From Streptococcus mitis (GTDB taxonomy: Bacteria; Bacillota; Bacilli; Lactobacillales; Streptococcaceae), in assembly GCF_000722765.2 (NCBI RefSeq), contig NZ_CP028415.1, positions 1,122,501-1,186,500 on the forward strand: a stretch of DNA of 64,000 bases, given 5' to 3'. Made by a program: the position numbers and the translations under genes. Below the pieces are notes generated by a model. It was not told the DNA's origin. It saw nothing but the letters and a program-made list of their open reading frames with translations, and did no database searches. Positions 50,950 through 60,546 of the stretch are shown here, in pieces (within the stretch, counting starts at the first letter, position 1; every line of letters starts with the position of its first letter).

Positions 50950-52236
50950 TTAAGCACGAACTGTGACACTGGTTCCATCTTCCTTATAAAGATTGATAAG
51001 ACCTTCTTTGAGAGCTCGAACCATATCTCCAGCTTGAACAGGTTGGGGGACTTTGATTGTCAAGAGTTCCATTGGATTTGGAGCGCGGTCAATTTTATTG
51101 CCTTTTGCATCATGCAAATCTTCAATATAAGTTTCAAAATGACGGAAACCTGGGCCATAAAACTCAACTTGGTCGCCTTCGTTAATAACGTTCCGTTGAC
51201 GAATAGTTGCTGTTTGTGTCGTATCATCATAAGAAACCACTTCAGCGACAAACTTATACTCAGGAATTTTACGACGAGCACCAAACAACTGCTCATTTTC
51301 AGATGGTGTACCGTAGTAAAATCCTGTAGCTAATTCACGTTGGGCAACCTTCCACATCTCATCCACCAAGTCTTGTTTGATCGCTTCAAACTTTTCAGGA
51401 CTTTCAAGATATGCATCCACAGCCGCCTTGTAGCAGTTGGTCACTGTTGATACGTAGTGAATAGACTTCATACGCCCTTCAATCTTAAGACTGTCCACTC
51501 CATTTTCAATCATATCTGGAATATGGTCAATCATAGACATATCAACTGCTGACATTGAAAATTCTTCAGGAATTTCACCCTTCAAGCTCTTGCGTTCTTG
51601 ACCAAACGGCATATCGTAAAGGTCGTACTTCCAACGGCAAGACTGAGAACATCCACCACGGTTAGCATCACGCATACTCATGTGATTTGAAAGCGTACAG
51701 CGACCAGAGTAAGAAATACACATAGCTCCGTGGACAAAGGCTTCAATCTCAACATCTGTACGTTTGCGAATTTCAGCTAATTCTTCCATTGAAACCTCAC
51801 GCGCCAAAACAACACGAGTTAAGCCTAGTTCTTTCCAGAACTCAAGAGTTTCATAGTTAGTCGCACTTGCTTGAGTTGAAAGGTGAATTTCAAGGCCTGG
51901 TGCTTCAGTCGCTGCAATCATAATCAAGGCTGGGTCAGATACGATAACTGCTGCAATTCCGATATCACGCAGTTTACGGAACCACTCACCAGCCCCCTCT
52001 TCATTTCCTTCGTGCATCACCATGTTGGCAGCTACATAGACCTTAGCTCCATACTTAGCCGCAAACTGGACACCTTCTTCCATCTGTTCAAAGGTAAAGT
52101 TTCCGGCACGGCTACGAAGACCATAGGCCTGACCACCGATAAAGACAGCATCTGCCCCATACTGAACAGCTACTTTTAGCTTCTCTAAAGTCCCTGCAGG
52201 TGATAAAACCTCAGGACGTTTTAATATTTTTGTCAT
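50950..52236 (-). CDS. U32 family peptidase (TrhP/YrrO-like)
   Basis: The protein has 428 residues from MTKILKRPEVLSPAGTLEKL, with AGGAG 5 nt before the ATG at 52236; the frame extends six codons further without a site. It shows the U32 signature EAFVHGAMCISYSGRCTLSN near residue 170, and the cysteines in RGGCSQSCRW that bind a metal or cluster. Members are annotated as collagenase-like peptidases, but several act in 5-hydroxyuridine formation in tRNA. That second role seems more likely for a core gene. The sister U32 gene often found beside it is not here. Confidence 0.9.
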   Translation of the reverse strand: MTKILKRPEVLSPAGTLEKLKVAVQYGADAVFIGGQAYGLRSRAGNFTFEQMEEGVQFAAKYGAKVYVAANMVMHEGNEEGAGEWFRKLRDIGIAAVIVSDPALIMIAATEAPGLEIHLSTQASATNYETLEFWKELGLTRVVLAREVSMEELAEIRKRTDVEIEAFVHGAMCISYSGRCTLSNHMSMRDANRGGCSQSCRWKYDLYDMPFGQERKSLKGEIPEEFSMSAVDMSMIDHIPDMIENGVDSLKIEGRMKSIHYVSTVTNCYKAAVDAYLESPEKFEAIKQDLVDEMWKVAQRELATGFYYGTPSENEQLFGARRKIPEYKFVAEVVSYDDTTQTATIRQRNVINEGDQVEFYGPGFRHFETYIEDLHDAKGNKIDRAPNPMELLTIKVPQPVQAGDMVRALKEGLINLYKEDGTSVTVRA

Positions 52237-52421
52237 GTTTTCTCCTATTTGCAATATAAAAGTTTGACGTTTTTCCTTCTCATTTTATAGTAAATAAGCC
52301 ATAAAATCAAGCCTAGACAGATTGTTTTGACAATTCTAATCTTTTAGATTATTAAAGCAAAAAGATTGTCAAAGAGAAAAAGCCCACAGATGTGAGCCCT
52401 TTCCTAATATAGGTTAGAAAA

Positions 52422-54896
52422 CTATTTCTCCACTTCTTTTTTCTTGTGTGCCAGAAATCCAAATCCACTCAAAACTCCTAGAAGTCCTAAGACTACAAGA
52501 TTAGCATGATTTTCCGTACCTGTATTAGGCAATTCCTCTCTCTTACTTGCTACAGAAGTCGGAGTTTGTGAAGTTTCTTTTGTCGATTGTTCAGTTGGTG
52601 TCTTTGATTTTGGTACTTCTACCTTCGGTGTCTCAGCCTTTGGTGCCTCAACTTTTGGTGCCTCAACCTTTGGTGTCTCAACCTTTGGTGCCTCAACCTT
52701 TGGTGCCTCAACCTTTGGTGCCTCAACCTTTGGTGCCTCAACCTTTGGTGCCTCAACCTTTGGTGCCTCAACCTTTGGTGCCTCAACCTTTGGTGCCTCA
52801 ACTTTTGGTGCCTCAACTTTTGGTTTCGTACCTACTGTGATAACTTCTTCTACTGCCTCTTCAGTAATCGTGGTTGGTTCGTTCGGTGTTACTGCACCTG
52901 TATTAGGATTCAAGGTATAAGTTGTCGTAGTAGTTATTTTACCAGCTTTACCAGGTCTTGTTACTTCACGATAATCTTTATCTTTTGTACTATCTTCTAC
53001 GTAACGTGTTGTATATGGAATGGTTGTTTCTACAACTGTTGGTTTCGTACCTACTTTAACCACTTTTGGTACCATAGGAGTTTCTTTTTCAGTCGGCTTA
53101 CCGTCAGTTACAGTACCATCAAGTTCATTCACAATTTTAGGTGTTGTAGTTACAATTTTACCTTCGCTACCGTTCGATTCAACAATTTCCGTACCATAGT
53201 CGATTGTTTTGTCTTCTACATAAGTTGTTGTAATTGGAATTTTTGTTTCTGTTTCTACAGGTGGTAAGTTGTTCTCATACTTCTGTTTATACACATAGGT
53301 AATGACAGTTTCACCTTTTATAATCTCAGTAATATCCTGTTTATCTTGTTCTTTAAAGGTGTAACGCTTGTTTTCAAAGTCCAAATCGGTCGGATGAGTT
53401 AATGTAATTTGCTCCCCTACTGCTTTTACCTCACTTGTAACAGACGGTCGAATCTCAGCACCTTGTTCATCAACAAACTTTTGAGTAACCTTACCTTTAT
53501 GTTGAACCTCTGTATAAGTCACCAAATGATAGTCACGAGATACACCGTTCAAAGCCTTATCTGGATCTATTATCTCAACCTTAGGAATCTTATTGGTGAA
53601 GGTATTTTGACTTAAATAAGCAGATATTTGTCCTCTTGGCATACGCGCATTTAGATAATTACTTGATGAAATCGTATTTTCACCTATAAGAGAATTTTCT
53701 CTCCTTAACTCGTATAGTACCTGTCCTGTTGAGCCAATAGGTGACCTTAATTCGAACTCTTTAATTTTTTTCTCAGGTACATCTGATGGTTTAATTACAG
53801 ATTTACCACCGAAAGCCTGTTCATTTAATATTGTAGAGAGTAATTTATCTAACGGAATTTCTTGGCCTTTAGCATCTTTATAAGTAAATGTCTTAGTGTA
53901 CTTAACTAAGTCCGATTGACCTGCAACCCGTCTAGATAAGTTCTTAACGAAAATTTCTTGTAAAATTGCTTGACCACGAATAATTGCATAGACTTTCGTT
54001 TCCTCAGGTAAAGTGTAATTCAAACGGAGACTTGTATCAATACTTGCAACACCATATTTAGATGTTAATACACTGGTTTGATCTAGATTCACTGTGTAAG
54101 TAAAAGTTTCACCATTTTTCGCTTCTACAATATATCCGTTATAGCCAGCTCTACTATCTCTAGCTCTAAGTTCCTCCAAACCCGGAAGATTAGCTGCTCC
54201 AGTTTTAACAGTAACATGTGGGTCAGTCGTAGTTACATCATGACCTAAAGCATCTGCAACGCCCTTTCTAGTTCTTACATCGACTGAGCCCGTATTTAAA
54301 TAATGAACTTCACCCTCAGAAGAAGTAAAATTACTGAGTGTCATTTCTTTATTAACATCATCGGACGCTAATCTTGAATTCACTTGACTTGCAATCTTAT
54401 CTTTTACGTTGACATAATTTGCAATAAGGTGATTATTTTTAATCTCTTCAATCTTAGCTCGATCAGCATCAGCTTGAGCTTGTTCCGCTTTTGCTGATTC
54501 TAAAGACTGAATTTCAGCGTCAACTTTTTCTTCAGCAGTTTTTCGTAACGGATTTACTTCAGAAAGAGTATTAGCTGTACCAACATTTTCAACTGGTGTT
54601 TCATTTACAGTGATACCTAGCGCTTTCACTTCTTCTACTTTTGCTTTCAACTCTGCTTCTTTTACAGCATAGGATGTACTAGTTTCAAACTCGTTTTGTG
54701 AACTTTCACCTGCCGGTTGACTTGGTTGGACGCTTGTTGTTGGATTAGTAGATTGTTCGTTAGCGCTTACAACACTATTTAAAAATAAACTCCCTAAAGC
54801 CATAGTTAGGACAATACCACTTAACAAACCTAACTTAGTTTTACGGAGGTAACCATGACCTTTTTCTTGTTTTACTGCTTTATGCAATAGAAACAC
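52422..54896 (-). CDS. LPXTG surface protein with MucBP/G5-like domains and KVEAP tract
   Basis: The protein has 824 residues. The signal contains HGYLRKTKLGLLSG and ends near VVSANE. Residues about 70-165 form a helical coil. A unique domain spans about 165-470. A MucBP-like unit (VTQKFVDEQGAEIRP) lies near residue 475. Two G5-like domains follow, starting IPITTTYVEDKTIDYGTEI and IPYTTRYVEDSTKDKDYRE. Then comes a tract of about 14 KVEAP units, and LPNTG with a membrane helix and KKKEVEK tail. A sortase-anchored surface protein, probably an adhesin or matrix binder. Domain names are from pattern memory. Confidence 0.9.
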   Translation of the reverse strand: MFLLHKAVKQEKGHGYLRKTKLGLLSGIVLTMALGSLFLNSVVSANEQSTNPTTSVQPSQPAGESSQNEFETSTSYAVKEAELKAKVEEVKALGITVNETPVENVGTANTLSEVNPLRKTAEEKVDAEIQSLESAKAEQAQADADRAKIEEIKNNHLIANYVNVKDKIASQVNSRLASDDVNKEMTLSNFTSSEGEVHYLNTGSVDVRTRKGVADALGHDVTTTDPHVTVKTGAANLPGLEELRARDSRAGYNGYIVEAKNGETFTYTVNLDQTSVLTSKYGVASIDTSLRLNYTLPEETKVYAIIRGQAILQEIFVKNLSRRVAGQSDLVKYTKTFTYKDAKGQEIPLDKLLSTILNEQAFGGKSVIKPSDVPEKKIKEFELRSPIGSTGQVLYELRRENSLIGENTISSSNYLNARMPRGQISAYLSQNTFTNKIPKVEIIDPDKALNGVSRDYHLVTYTEVQHKGKVTQKFVDEQGAEIRPSVTSEVKAVGEQITLTHPTDLDFENKRYTFKEQDKQDITEIIKGETVITYVYKQKYENNLPPVETETKIPITTTYVEDKTIDYGTEIVESNGSEGKIVTTTPKIVNELDGTVTDGKPTEKETPMVPKVVKVGTKPTVVETTIPYTTRYVEDSTKDKDYREVTRPGKAGKITTTTTYTLNPNTGAVTPNEPTTITEEAVEEVITVGTKPKVEAPKVEAPKVEAPKVEAPKVEAPKVEAPKVEAPKVEAPKVEAPKVETPKVEAPKVEAPKAETPKVEVPKSKTPTEQSTKETSQTPTSVASKREELPNTGTENHANLVVLGLLGVLSGFGFLAHKKKEVEK
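52611..52826 (-). repeat. 15-bp tandem repeat encoding KVEAP
   Basis: About 14 units of a 15-bp sequence (plus strand ACCTTTGGTGCCTCA with few changes) encode KVEAP with variants KVETP, KAETP and KVEVP. It forms a proline-rich wall-spanning spacer. Because the units are nearly identical and in frame, length variation without frame loss is expected. Confidence 0.9.
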
Positions 54897-55344
54897 CTAC
54901 TTTCATTTATTTATGTTGTTAATATTATTACATAATTAACTAAAAAAGTAAAGGTATCAACTCAAGAATTAAATACAATAAATTTATAAAAACTTCCTAA
55001 CCACTGTACTAGAATTTTCTACAATTCAAAAACCAGTACCAGAACGGATTAATACTAATACGAAACAAAAAATAAAATGACTCTTTATACATCTATGGTA
55101 GGATTCAAGACAGATTATTTATTTCTTAATCGATATATAAAAGAAATCCTGATTAAACTGTCTTTAAAACTTAAGAAATCAAGGATATGATAAAAGGATT
55201 GGATATCAGTATATCTATTTTTACCATCTCAAAAGTAGATTCAGAGAATATAACTGTTCTCTTATGATGAAACTTTAGAGGTAACTATTCTGTCTTGTTT
55301 TATGAAAAAATAGCTTAACCTTTTACTTAAAATATTCAGCTAAA
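54897..55344. other. Intergenic region without visible gene
   Basis: About 450 nt of AT-rich sequence lie between the LPXTG gene start and the guaA terminator. I see no open frame with a ribosome site, no BOX element and no transposase remnant that I can name. The promoter of the LPXTG gene must lie in its first 100 nt, but no strong hexamers stand out. Confidence 0.5.
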
Positions 55345-55372
55345 AAAAGAGAGAACGATTTTGTTCTCTCGA
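55345..55372 (-). terminator. Terminator of guaA
   Basis: The arms GAGAGAAC and GTTCTCTC have a six-base loop, followed by T7 on the minus strand. Confidence 0.85.
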
Positions 55373-55416
55373 AATTCTTATTTTTCATTTACTATAAGAG
55401 TAAAGTATTTATAGGT

Positions 55417-56979
55417 TTACTCCCACTCAACGGTTGCAGGTGGTTTACTTGTAATATCGTAGACGATACGGTTAACGTGATCCACTTCGTTTACGATACG
55501 TACTGAGATTTTTTGTAGGACATCCCAAGGAATTTTAGCAAAATCAGCAGTCATACCATCGATAGAAGTGATTGCACGAATTGCAATTGTGTAGTCGTAC
55601 GTACGACCGTCACCCATAACACCGACTGAACGAACACCTGTATTAACTGTGAAGTATTGCCAGATATCGCGGTCAAGACCTGCTTTAGCAATTTCCTCAC
55701 GAAGAATAGCATCTGATTCACGAACGGTTTCAAGTTTCTCTTCAGTGATTTCACCCATGACACGGATAGCAAGTCCTGGTCCTGGGAATGGTTGGCGCCA
55801 TACGATATGGTCTGGCATACCAAGCTCTGTACCAAGGGCACGAACTTCATCTTTATAGAGAGTGTTGAGTGGTTCAATCAATTCAAACTGCATGTCTTCT
55901 GGGAGCCCTCCCACGTTGTGGTGTGACTTGATAGTTTGAGCAGTATCCGTACCAGACTCAATCACGTCGGTATATAAGGTACCTTGAGCAAGGAATTTCA
56001 CATCTTTGAGCTTGCTTGCTTCGTCATCAAATACATAGACAAACTCGTTACCGATGATTTTACGTTTTTGTTCAGGATCAGAAACGCCAGCAAGTTTATC
56101 AAGGAAACGTTTAGCAGCGTCTGCTTTGACGATATTCAAACCAAACTTACCACCAAGCATGTCCATAACTTGGTCCGCTTCTCCTTTACGAAGAAGACCG
56201 TGGTCTACGAAGATACAGATCAATTGATCGCCAATAGCCTTTTGGAGAAGAACACCAACGACAGATGAGTCAACTCCACCTGAAAGTCCAAGAAGGACAC
56301 GTTTATCACCGACTGTTTTACGGATTTTTTGGATCTGCATATCAATGAAGTTATCCATTGTCCAGTCGCCTTTAGCTTTACAGATGTTAAGGGCAAAGTT
56401 ACGAAGGATATCATTTCCGTATACAGAATGACGAACTTCTGGGTGGAATTGGATACCGTAAATATGTTTATCAGGGTTTTCGATGGCTGCGTATGGGCAG
56501 TCAGCTGATGTACCTGTACGAACAAAGTCAGCAGGAATCTCAGTAACCGCATCACCATGGCTCATCAATACAGTCTGTTCATCAGGTGTTGATTCAAAAA
56601 GAGCTGATGGTGTATGTGTTAGGGTTGATTGACCGTATTCACGATTTCCAGCATCAGCTGCAGGGACAACTTTCCCTCCAAGTTTATGGGTTAATAATTG
56701 CATACCATAACAGATTCCCAAAATTGGAACTCCAAGCTCGAAGATTTCTGGGTCAATATCGAATGAACCATCTTCGTATACAGAGTTTGGACCACCTGAA
56801 AGGATGATTCCTACAGGATTGATTTCACGAACTTCAGCAGCTGAAATTTTATGGCTCTTTAATTCTGAAAAAACACCAATCTCACGGATACGGCGTGAAA
56901 TCAGCTGGTTGTATTGGCTACCATAATCCAATACGATGATTTTTTCTACATCTTGCAAATCAGTTGAAATGTTGCTCAT
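55417..56979 (-). CDS. guaA: GMP synthase (glutamine-hydrolysing)
   Basis: The protein has 520 residues. In the N-terminal glutaminase [12 protein letters not shown] carries the nucleophile Cys and GIQFHPEV the His-Glu of the triad. The ATP pyrophosphatase P-loop is [15 protein letters not shown] near residue 228. The C-terminal dimerisation domain ends [10 protein letters not shown]. It aminates XMP to GMP. Single gene with its own promoter and terminator, divergent from the nagR-type gene. Confidence 0.98.
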   Translation of the reverse strand: MSNISTDLQDVEKIIVLDYGSQYNQLISRRIREIGVFSELKSHKISAAEVREINPVGIILSGGPNSVYEDGSFDIDPEIFELGVPILGICYGMQLLTHKLGGKVVPAADAGNREYGQSTLTHTPSALFESTPDEQTVLMSHGDAVTEIPADFVRTGTSADCPYAAIENPDKHIYGIQFHPEVRHSVYGNDILRNFALNICKAKGDWTMDNFIDMQIQKIRKTVGDKRVLLGLSGGVDSSVVGVLLQKAIGDQLICIFVDHGLLRKGEADQVMDMLGGKFGLNIVKADAAKRFLDKLAGVSDPEQKRKIIGNEFVYVFDDEASKLKDVKFLAQGTLYTDVIESGTDTAQTIKSHHNVGGLPEDMQFELIEPLNTLYKDEVRALGTELGMPDHIVWRQPFPGPGLAIRVMGEITEEKLETVRESDAILREEIAKAGLDRDIWQYFTVNTGVRSVGVMGDGRTYDYTIAIRAITSIDGMTADFAKIPWDVLQKISVRIVNEVDHVNRIVYDITSKPPATVEWE

Positions 56980-57061
56980 CTTTTTCCTTTCTCAAAAGAA
57001 ATATCTTTTTCCAATATTCTATCACAAATAAGGGCGAATTACCAACTAAACAAGGCGAAGA

Positions 57062-57091
57062 TTGACTTTTTCTAGTTTATTGGGGTACAAT
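57062..57091 (+). promoter_or_regulatory. Promoter of the GntR-family gene
   Basis: -35 TTGACT (57062-57067) and -10 TACAAT (57086-57091) are 18 bp apart. A minus-strand promoter for guaA can be drawn nearby (TTGGTA, 18 bp, TAGAAT) in the same 130-nt divergent gap. Confidence 0.6.
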
Positions 57092-57120
57092 AGAGAAAAG
57101 ATAGAAATGAAGTGAAAAAT

Positions 57121-57819
57121 ATGCTACCTGCTTATATGAAAATCCATGATCAGATTAAAAAGGATATTGACGAACATCGTTGGGCTATTGGTGAGAGACT
57201 TCCCAGTGAACGAGACTTAGCAGAGCAGTTTGAGGTCAGCCGCATGACCCTCCGCCAAGCTATTTCCCTCTTGGTCGAAGAAGGAGTTTTAGAGCGCCGT
57301 GTAGGAAGCGGCACCTTTGTTTCCAGTACTCGAGTACAAGAAAAGATGCGAGGGACAACCAGTTTTACTGAAATTGTCAAATCTCAAGGCAAAATTCCCT
57401 CTAGCCAGCTCATTTCTTACAGAAAAACCATTCCCAATGAGCAGGAAGTTGCTAAACTAGGAATTTCTCCTACCGAAAATATTATCCGAATGGAGCGTGT
57501 TCGCTATGCCGACCAAGTCCCTCTGGTTTATGAAGTTGCTTCTATTCCTGAAAAATTCATTAAGGATTTTAAGAAAGAAGAAATCACCAGTCATTTCTTC
57601 CAAACCTTGCAAAAACATGGCTACCGCATCGGCAAATCACAACAGACTATTTATGCTCGCCTCGCTAAAGAAAAAATTGCCCACTATTTGGAAGTTGAAA
57701 AAGGACATGCTATTCTTGGTTTAACTCAGGTTTCCTACCTAGAAGATGGAACAGCTTTTGAATACGTAAAAAGTCAATATGTAGGCGAACGTTTTGAATT
57801 TTATCTTGAAAATAATTAA
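57121..57819 (+). CDS. nagR: GntR/HutC-family regulator, NagR/YvoA type
   Basis: The protein has 232 residues from MLPAYMKIHDQIKKDID. The winged helix domain reads LPSERDLAEQFEVSRMTLRQ at residues about 24-43, followed by RRVGSGTFVSS. The UTRA effector domain follows from about residue 80. In pneumococcus the GntR gene next to guaA is, as I recall, NagR, which represses GlcNAc use genes and is released by GlcN-6-P or GlcNAc-6-P. The symbol rests on context and family. Confidence 0.75.
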   Translation: MLPAYMKIHDQIKKDIDEHRWAIGERLPSERDLAEQFEVSRMTLRQAISLLVEEGVLERRVGSGTFVSSTRVQEKMRGTTSFTEIVKSQGKIPSSQLISYRKTIPNEQEVAKLGISPTENIIRMERVRYADQVPLVYEVASIPEKFIKDFKKEEITSHFFQTLQKHGYRIGKSQQTIYARLAKEKIAHYLEVEKGHAILGLTQVSYLEDGTAFEYVKSQYVGERFEFYLENN

Positions 57820-57828
57820 ATTACTAGG

Positions 57829-57866
57829 CAAAAACTCTCTGTCACGGACAAAGAGTCTTTTTATTT
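57829..57866. terminator. Bidirectional terminator between nagR-type gene and EamA transporter
   Basis: The arms ACTCTCTGTC and GACAAAGAGT (one mismatch) are followed by T5 on the plus strand and T5 on the minus strand. It overlaps the stop of the transporter gene. Confidence 0.75.
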
Positions 57867-58757
57867 TTCTAAGAGTAAATCTTTCAAAGAAATCAGAGTT
57901 ACAGCAAACAATATCATTGCCATACCAAGAAAATCAATGGGATAAAATTGTTCATTCATAATTAGGAAAGCAAAGAAAACCGCAGAGATTGGCTCAATTG
58001 AAGCCAACAAGCTTGACTTAACCGGTCCAATCAGACTGGTTCCTTTTAAGAAGGCTGTATAGGCAAAAACAGTCCCGATAAGGATAATGCCCGCAAATGC
58101 AAGGAGAAAATCAAGACTAGTCGGTATATTGGCCAGTAGAACCCCTGTAAAAGGAAGGGCGACCAAACCTGCTATGACCATTCCTACACCAATGACCAAG
58201 CTACTCCCCCACTTCTTAATCAAGGCTATAGGCAAAATGATATAAAGTGCGTAAGTCAGAGCAGAAAAGAGACCCCAGAACAGGCCTGCAGGTGTCATGG
58301 ATAACTGGTCCAACTGCCCATGAGTTGCAATCAGGAAGGTTCCTCCGATGGCTAATATGATAGAAACAATCTCTCCCAGTGTCGGCGCCACCTTATCCTT
58401 GATACAGCTATAAATCAAAATTCCAACAGGACAAACATACTGAAGCACTGTCGCGGTACCTGCATTGGTCTCCTGAATAGCAGTTAGATAGGCAAATTGA
58501 TTGAGGAATAGACCAATTAGAGCAAAAATGAGAAGAGACAGCAAACTCTTCTTATCCGTTAAAAAGGCCAGCATTTTATCCTTTGCAGTAGCATAAGCCA
58601 AGAGCATGAGAATTCCACCAGCGATTAAAAGGCGCAAGTTGGTCAAGACCAGAGCCGAAATTCCGTGTGCCATCAGGTATTGGCCACTCGTTCCTGACAA
58701 TCCCCAAGCAATCCCAGCCACAACTGTTAATAGAGTCCCTTTTAAACTGTTTGACAT
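57861..58757 (-). CDS. EamA/DMT-family transporter
   Basis: The protein has 298 residues from MSNSLKGTLLTVVAGIAWGL, with AAGGAG 5 nt before the ATG at 58757. Ten hydrophobic helices form two EamA repeats, each starting with a G-x-x-WG-like segment (IAWGLSGTSGQYL; LFWGLFSALTYALYI). Substrate unknown; relatives export amino acids or metabolites. It begins 8 nt after the serine hydrolase gene, and the operon runs cppA-hydrolase-EamA. Confidence 0.9.
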   Translation of the reverse strand: MSNSLKGTLLTVVAGIAWGLSGTSGQYLMAHGISALVLTNLRLLIAGGILMLLAYATAKDKMLAFLTDKKSLLSLLIFALIGLFLNQFAYLTAIQETNAGTATVLQYVCPVGILIYSCIKDKVAPTLGEIVSIILAIGGTFLIATHGQLDQLSMTPAGLFWGLFSALTYALYIILPIALIKKWGSSLVIGVGMVIAGLVALPFTGVLLANIPTSLDFLLAFAGIILIGTVFAYTAFLKGTSLIGPVKSSLLASIEPISAVFFAFLIMNEQFYPIDFLGMAMILFAVTLISLKDLLLEK

Positions 58758-58765
58758 GTCTCTCC

Positions 58766-59701
58766 TTACTCTTCTTTGCGAATCAAGTCCATCACTTGAT
58801 TGCGGTCTATAATCCATTGAGCTCTCTCGTCCTTTTCATAGGTACGATTCGATAGAAAAATAACCCCTTCTTGCTTCTGACGATTCCACATGATAAAGGT
58901 ACCTGTATAGCCCGTATGGTCTAGCCAATCTCCTTCCAAATTCCATGCCAAAGAACGTTCCTTGTCATCCAAAGGAGAAAAATTTTGACTCAAATCTCTT
59001 GCAAAATCATCTGCTAAATAGTGTTCTAAAAAGATTTGTAAATCCTTTACAGTCGAAAACAAACCAGCACTACCAGCATGTATGCCTAGGAGGCGAGCCT
59101 TGGGATCATGTACCAGACCTGCCTCTACACCTCTAACTGTTGGAACAGCACGCTCAACAGGACCAAACTGGGTTTCCGTCATTCTCCAAGGATTAAAAAC
59201 TTGTTCCTGTAAAATCAAATCCAAGTCTTGATTAAAGATTCTTTCCAAGATAAAACCTAACAGCAAAAAATGGACATCCGAATAAAGAAAGGCTGGCTGA
59301 CTTCGTCTATTGAGATGAAACATCGCTTCCTTTAATTCAGGTGCTGTTAAAAGATCACGATTGGGAATAAACGGATCAAGGTTTGTAGCATGGGTTAAGA
59401 GCTGGCGAATAGTGATGTCTGGATAATCACTCTCTGATAAAAAATCTGTTACAGGCCTATCAATATCTAATTTTCCTTTTTCCCACAAGAAGGTAAAAAC
59501 CGTTCCAACCCCAACAACCTTGCTGACACTAGCTAGGTCGTAAACTAGTCCTGCCTCTGTCTGCAAGCCATGCTCTGGGTCACTCTGGCCTAAATAGAAC
59601 TCCGTCCATTGATGGTCCTTAAAATACGCAAAAGAGGCTCCGGGATAAATCCCTGCCTCGATTTGTTCTTCTATTTTTTTAATAATCTTGGTCCACTTCA
59701 T
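58766..59701 (-). CDS. Serine hydrolase, beta-lactamase class C-like
   Basis: The protein has 311 residues. The active-site motif is LASVSKVVGVGT, S-x-x-K near residue 60. YSDVHFLLLGF provides the tyrosine motif near residue 140, and a HTGYTGTF segment matches the third (K/H-T-G) box. There is no signal peptide, so the protein is cytosolic. Relatives are esterases or D-amino-acid peptidases. It overlaps cppA by 4 nt and precedes the EamA gene. Confidence 0.88.
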   Translation of the reverse strand: MKWTKIIKKIEEQIEAGIYPGASFAYFKDHQWTEFYLGQSDPEHGLQTEAGLVYDLASVSKVVGVGTVFTFLWEKGKLDIDRPVTDFLSESDYPDITIRQLLTHATNLDPFIPNRDLLTAPELKEAMFHLNRRSQPAFLYSDVHFLLLGFILERIFNQDLDLILQEQVFNPWRMTETQFGPVERAVPTVRGVEAGLVHDPKARLLGIHAGSAGLFSTVKDLQIFLEHYLADDFARDLSQNFSPLDDKERSLAWNLEGDWLDHTGYTGTFIMWNRQKQEGVIFLSNRTYEKDERAQWIIDRNQVMDLIRKEE

Positions 59702-60423
59702 ACTGCTTCAAACCACAATTCAACATTATTTCGATCTTTACCAAGGAAGAATTTTTCAGACTTAGGAATAAAATATTCTGTAGAATCAAACTTCTGGCGA
59801 AGACTTTCTATATCTAGTTCATTGACCAAGAACTTGAGCATAGATAAGTCCCAAGTAGCCGTATTATCCACAGTCAAATCTTGCCCCTGAGCTGGGATAA
59901 AATCAAGGGATGCCCCAATTTCAGATACTTCCAAGAAACTTTCAACATCCGTTGGGAGATGTAATTCCATGGAAATCTCAAATTTGCTTAAAGAAATTGA
60001 TTCCAAATCTGTTTGAAATCCAGGCATTTCTCCTACTTCTACTAGGTTTGCTCTATCATCTTCCGCATGAATCAGAATCAAATCATCTTCTGGAGAGTAA
60101 ATTTCAAAAGCGTAGCCATTTTGACCTTTATATAATTGATGAATCGAATCTGTTTTAGCTAATAAGGACTCGATTTCTAAGGGATTTTCCACCTTGACAA
60201 TCAATCTAGCTAGTTTTTTTCTTCCCTCTACCTTACGAGTTCGCATACTTGGAGCTTCTTCTAAAACCAACTTTTCTAAACCTGTTTGATCACCTAGTGA
60301 CAGAAAGGCTGATTCTTCAAGCAAGGCCTTCATGCCAAGGGTTTCTATATAAAATGTTTCATTTAATTTTCTATTATTAACTTTTAAAGTAGGAATAATC
60401 CGTACAATTTGATTTACATTCAT
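59698..60423 (-). CDS. cppA: CppA family protein (C3-degrading proteinase annotation)
   Basis: The protein has 241 residues from MNVNQIVRIIPTLKVNNRKL, with GGAGG 6 nt before the ATG at 60423. The first half has a glyoxalase/VOC-like pattern (TFYIETLGMKALLEESAFLS). The second is the CppA C-terminal domain. Pneumococcal CppA was described as degrading complement C3, but the protein has no signal peptide, so a cytosolic VOC enzyme role is equally possible. It is first in the operon with the serine hydrolase and EamA genes. Confidence 0.85.
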   Translation of the reverse strand: MNVNQIVRIIPTLKVNNRKLNETFYIETLGMKALLEESAFLSLGDQTGLEKLVLEEAPSMRTRKVEGRKKLARLIVKVENPLEIESLLAKTDSIHQLYKGQNGYAFEIYSPEDDLILIHAEDDRANLVEVGEMPGFQTDLESISLSKFEISMELHLPTDVESFLEVSEIGASLDFIPAQGQDLTVDNTATWDLSMLKFLVNELDIESLRQKFDSTEYFIPKSEKFFLGKDRNNVELWFEAV

Positions 60424-60513
60424 AAATTCCTCCAACTCTTTTATTTTAAAGGATTTTAGAATTTTTTACAAGATATTATGCTCAAATTTACCGATTTTTC
60501 GTAAAATGTCATC

Positions 60514-60538
60514 TAAAAAACCGAGGATTCCCTCGGTC
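60514..60538 (-). terminator. Terminator of the aquaglyceroporin gene
   Basis: The arms ACCGAGG and CCTCGGT have a four-base loop, followed by T6 on the minus strand. Confidence 0.8.
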
Positions 60539-60546
60539 TCAATTTC

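Noticed and set aside
52395..52420. Terminator after the second LPXTG gene
   Set aside because: AGCCC occurs twice but as a direct repeat; only a four-base stem can be drawn, so no terminator is claimed.
52547..52840. Open frames rich in VPQPL or RHQRL opposite or overlapping the KVEAP tract
   Set aside because: They arise from the 15-bp repeat, which is open in several frames; no start signals.
54960..55340. Possible insertion-sequence remnant between the LPXTG gene and guaA
   Set aside because: Short inverted words (AGACAG/CTGTCT) are present but no transposase-like frame or clear element ends could be found.
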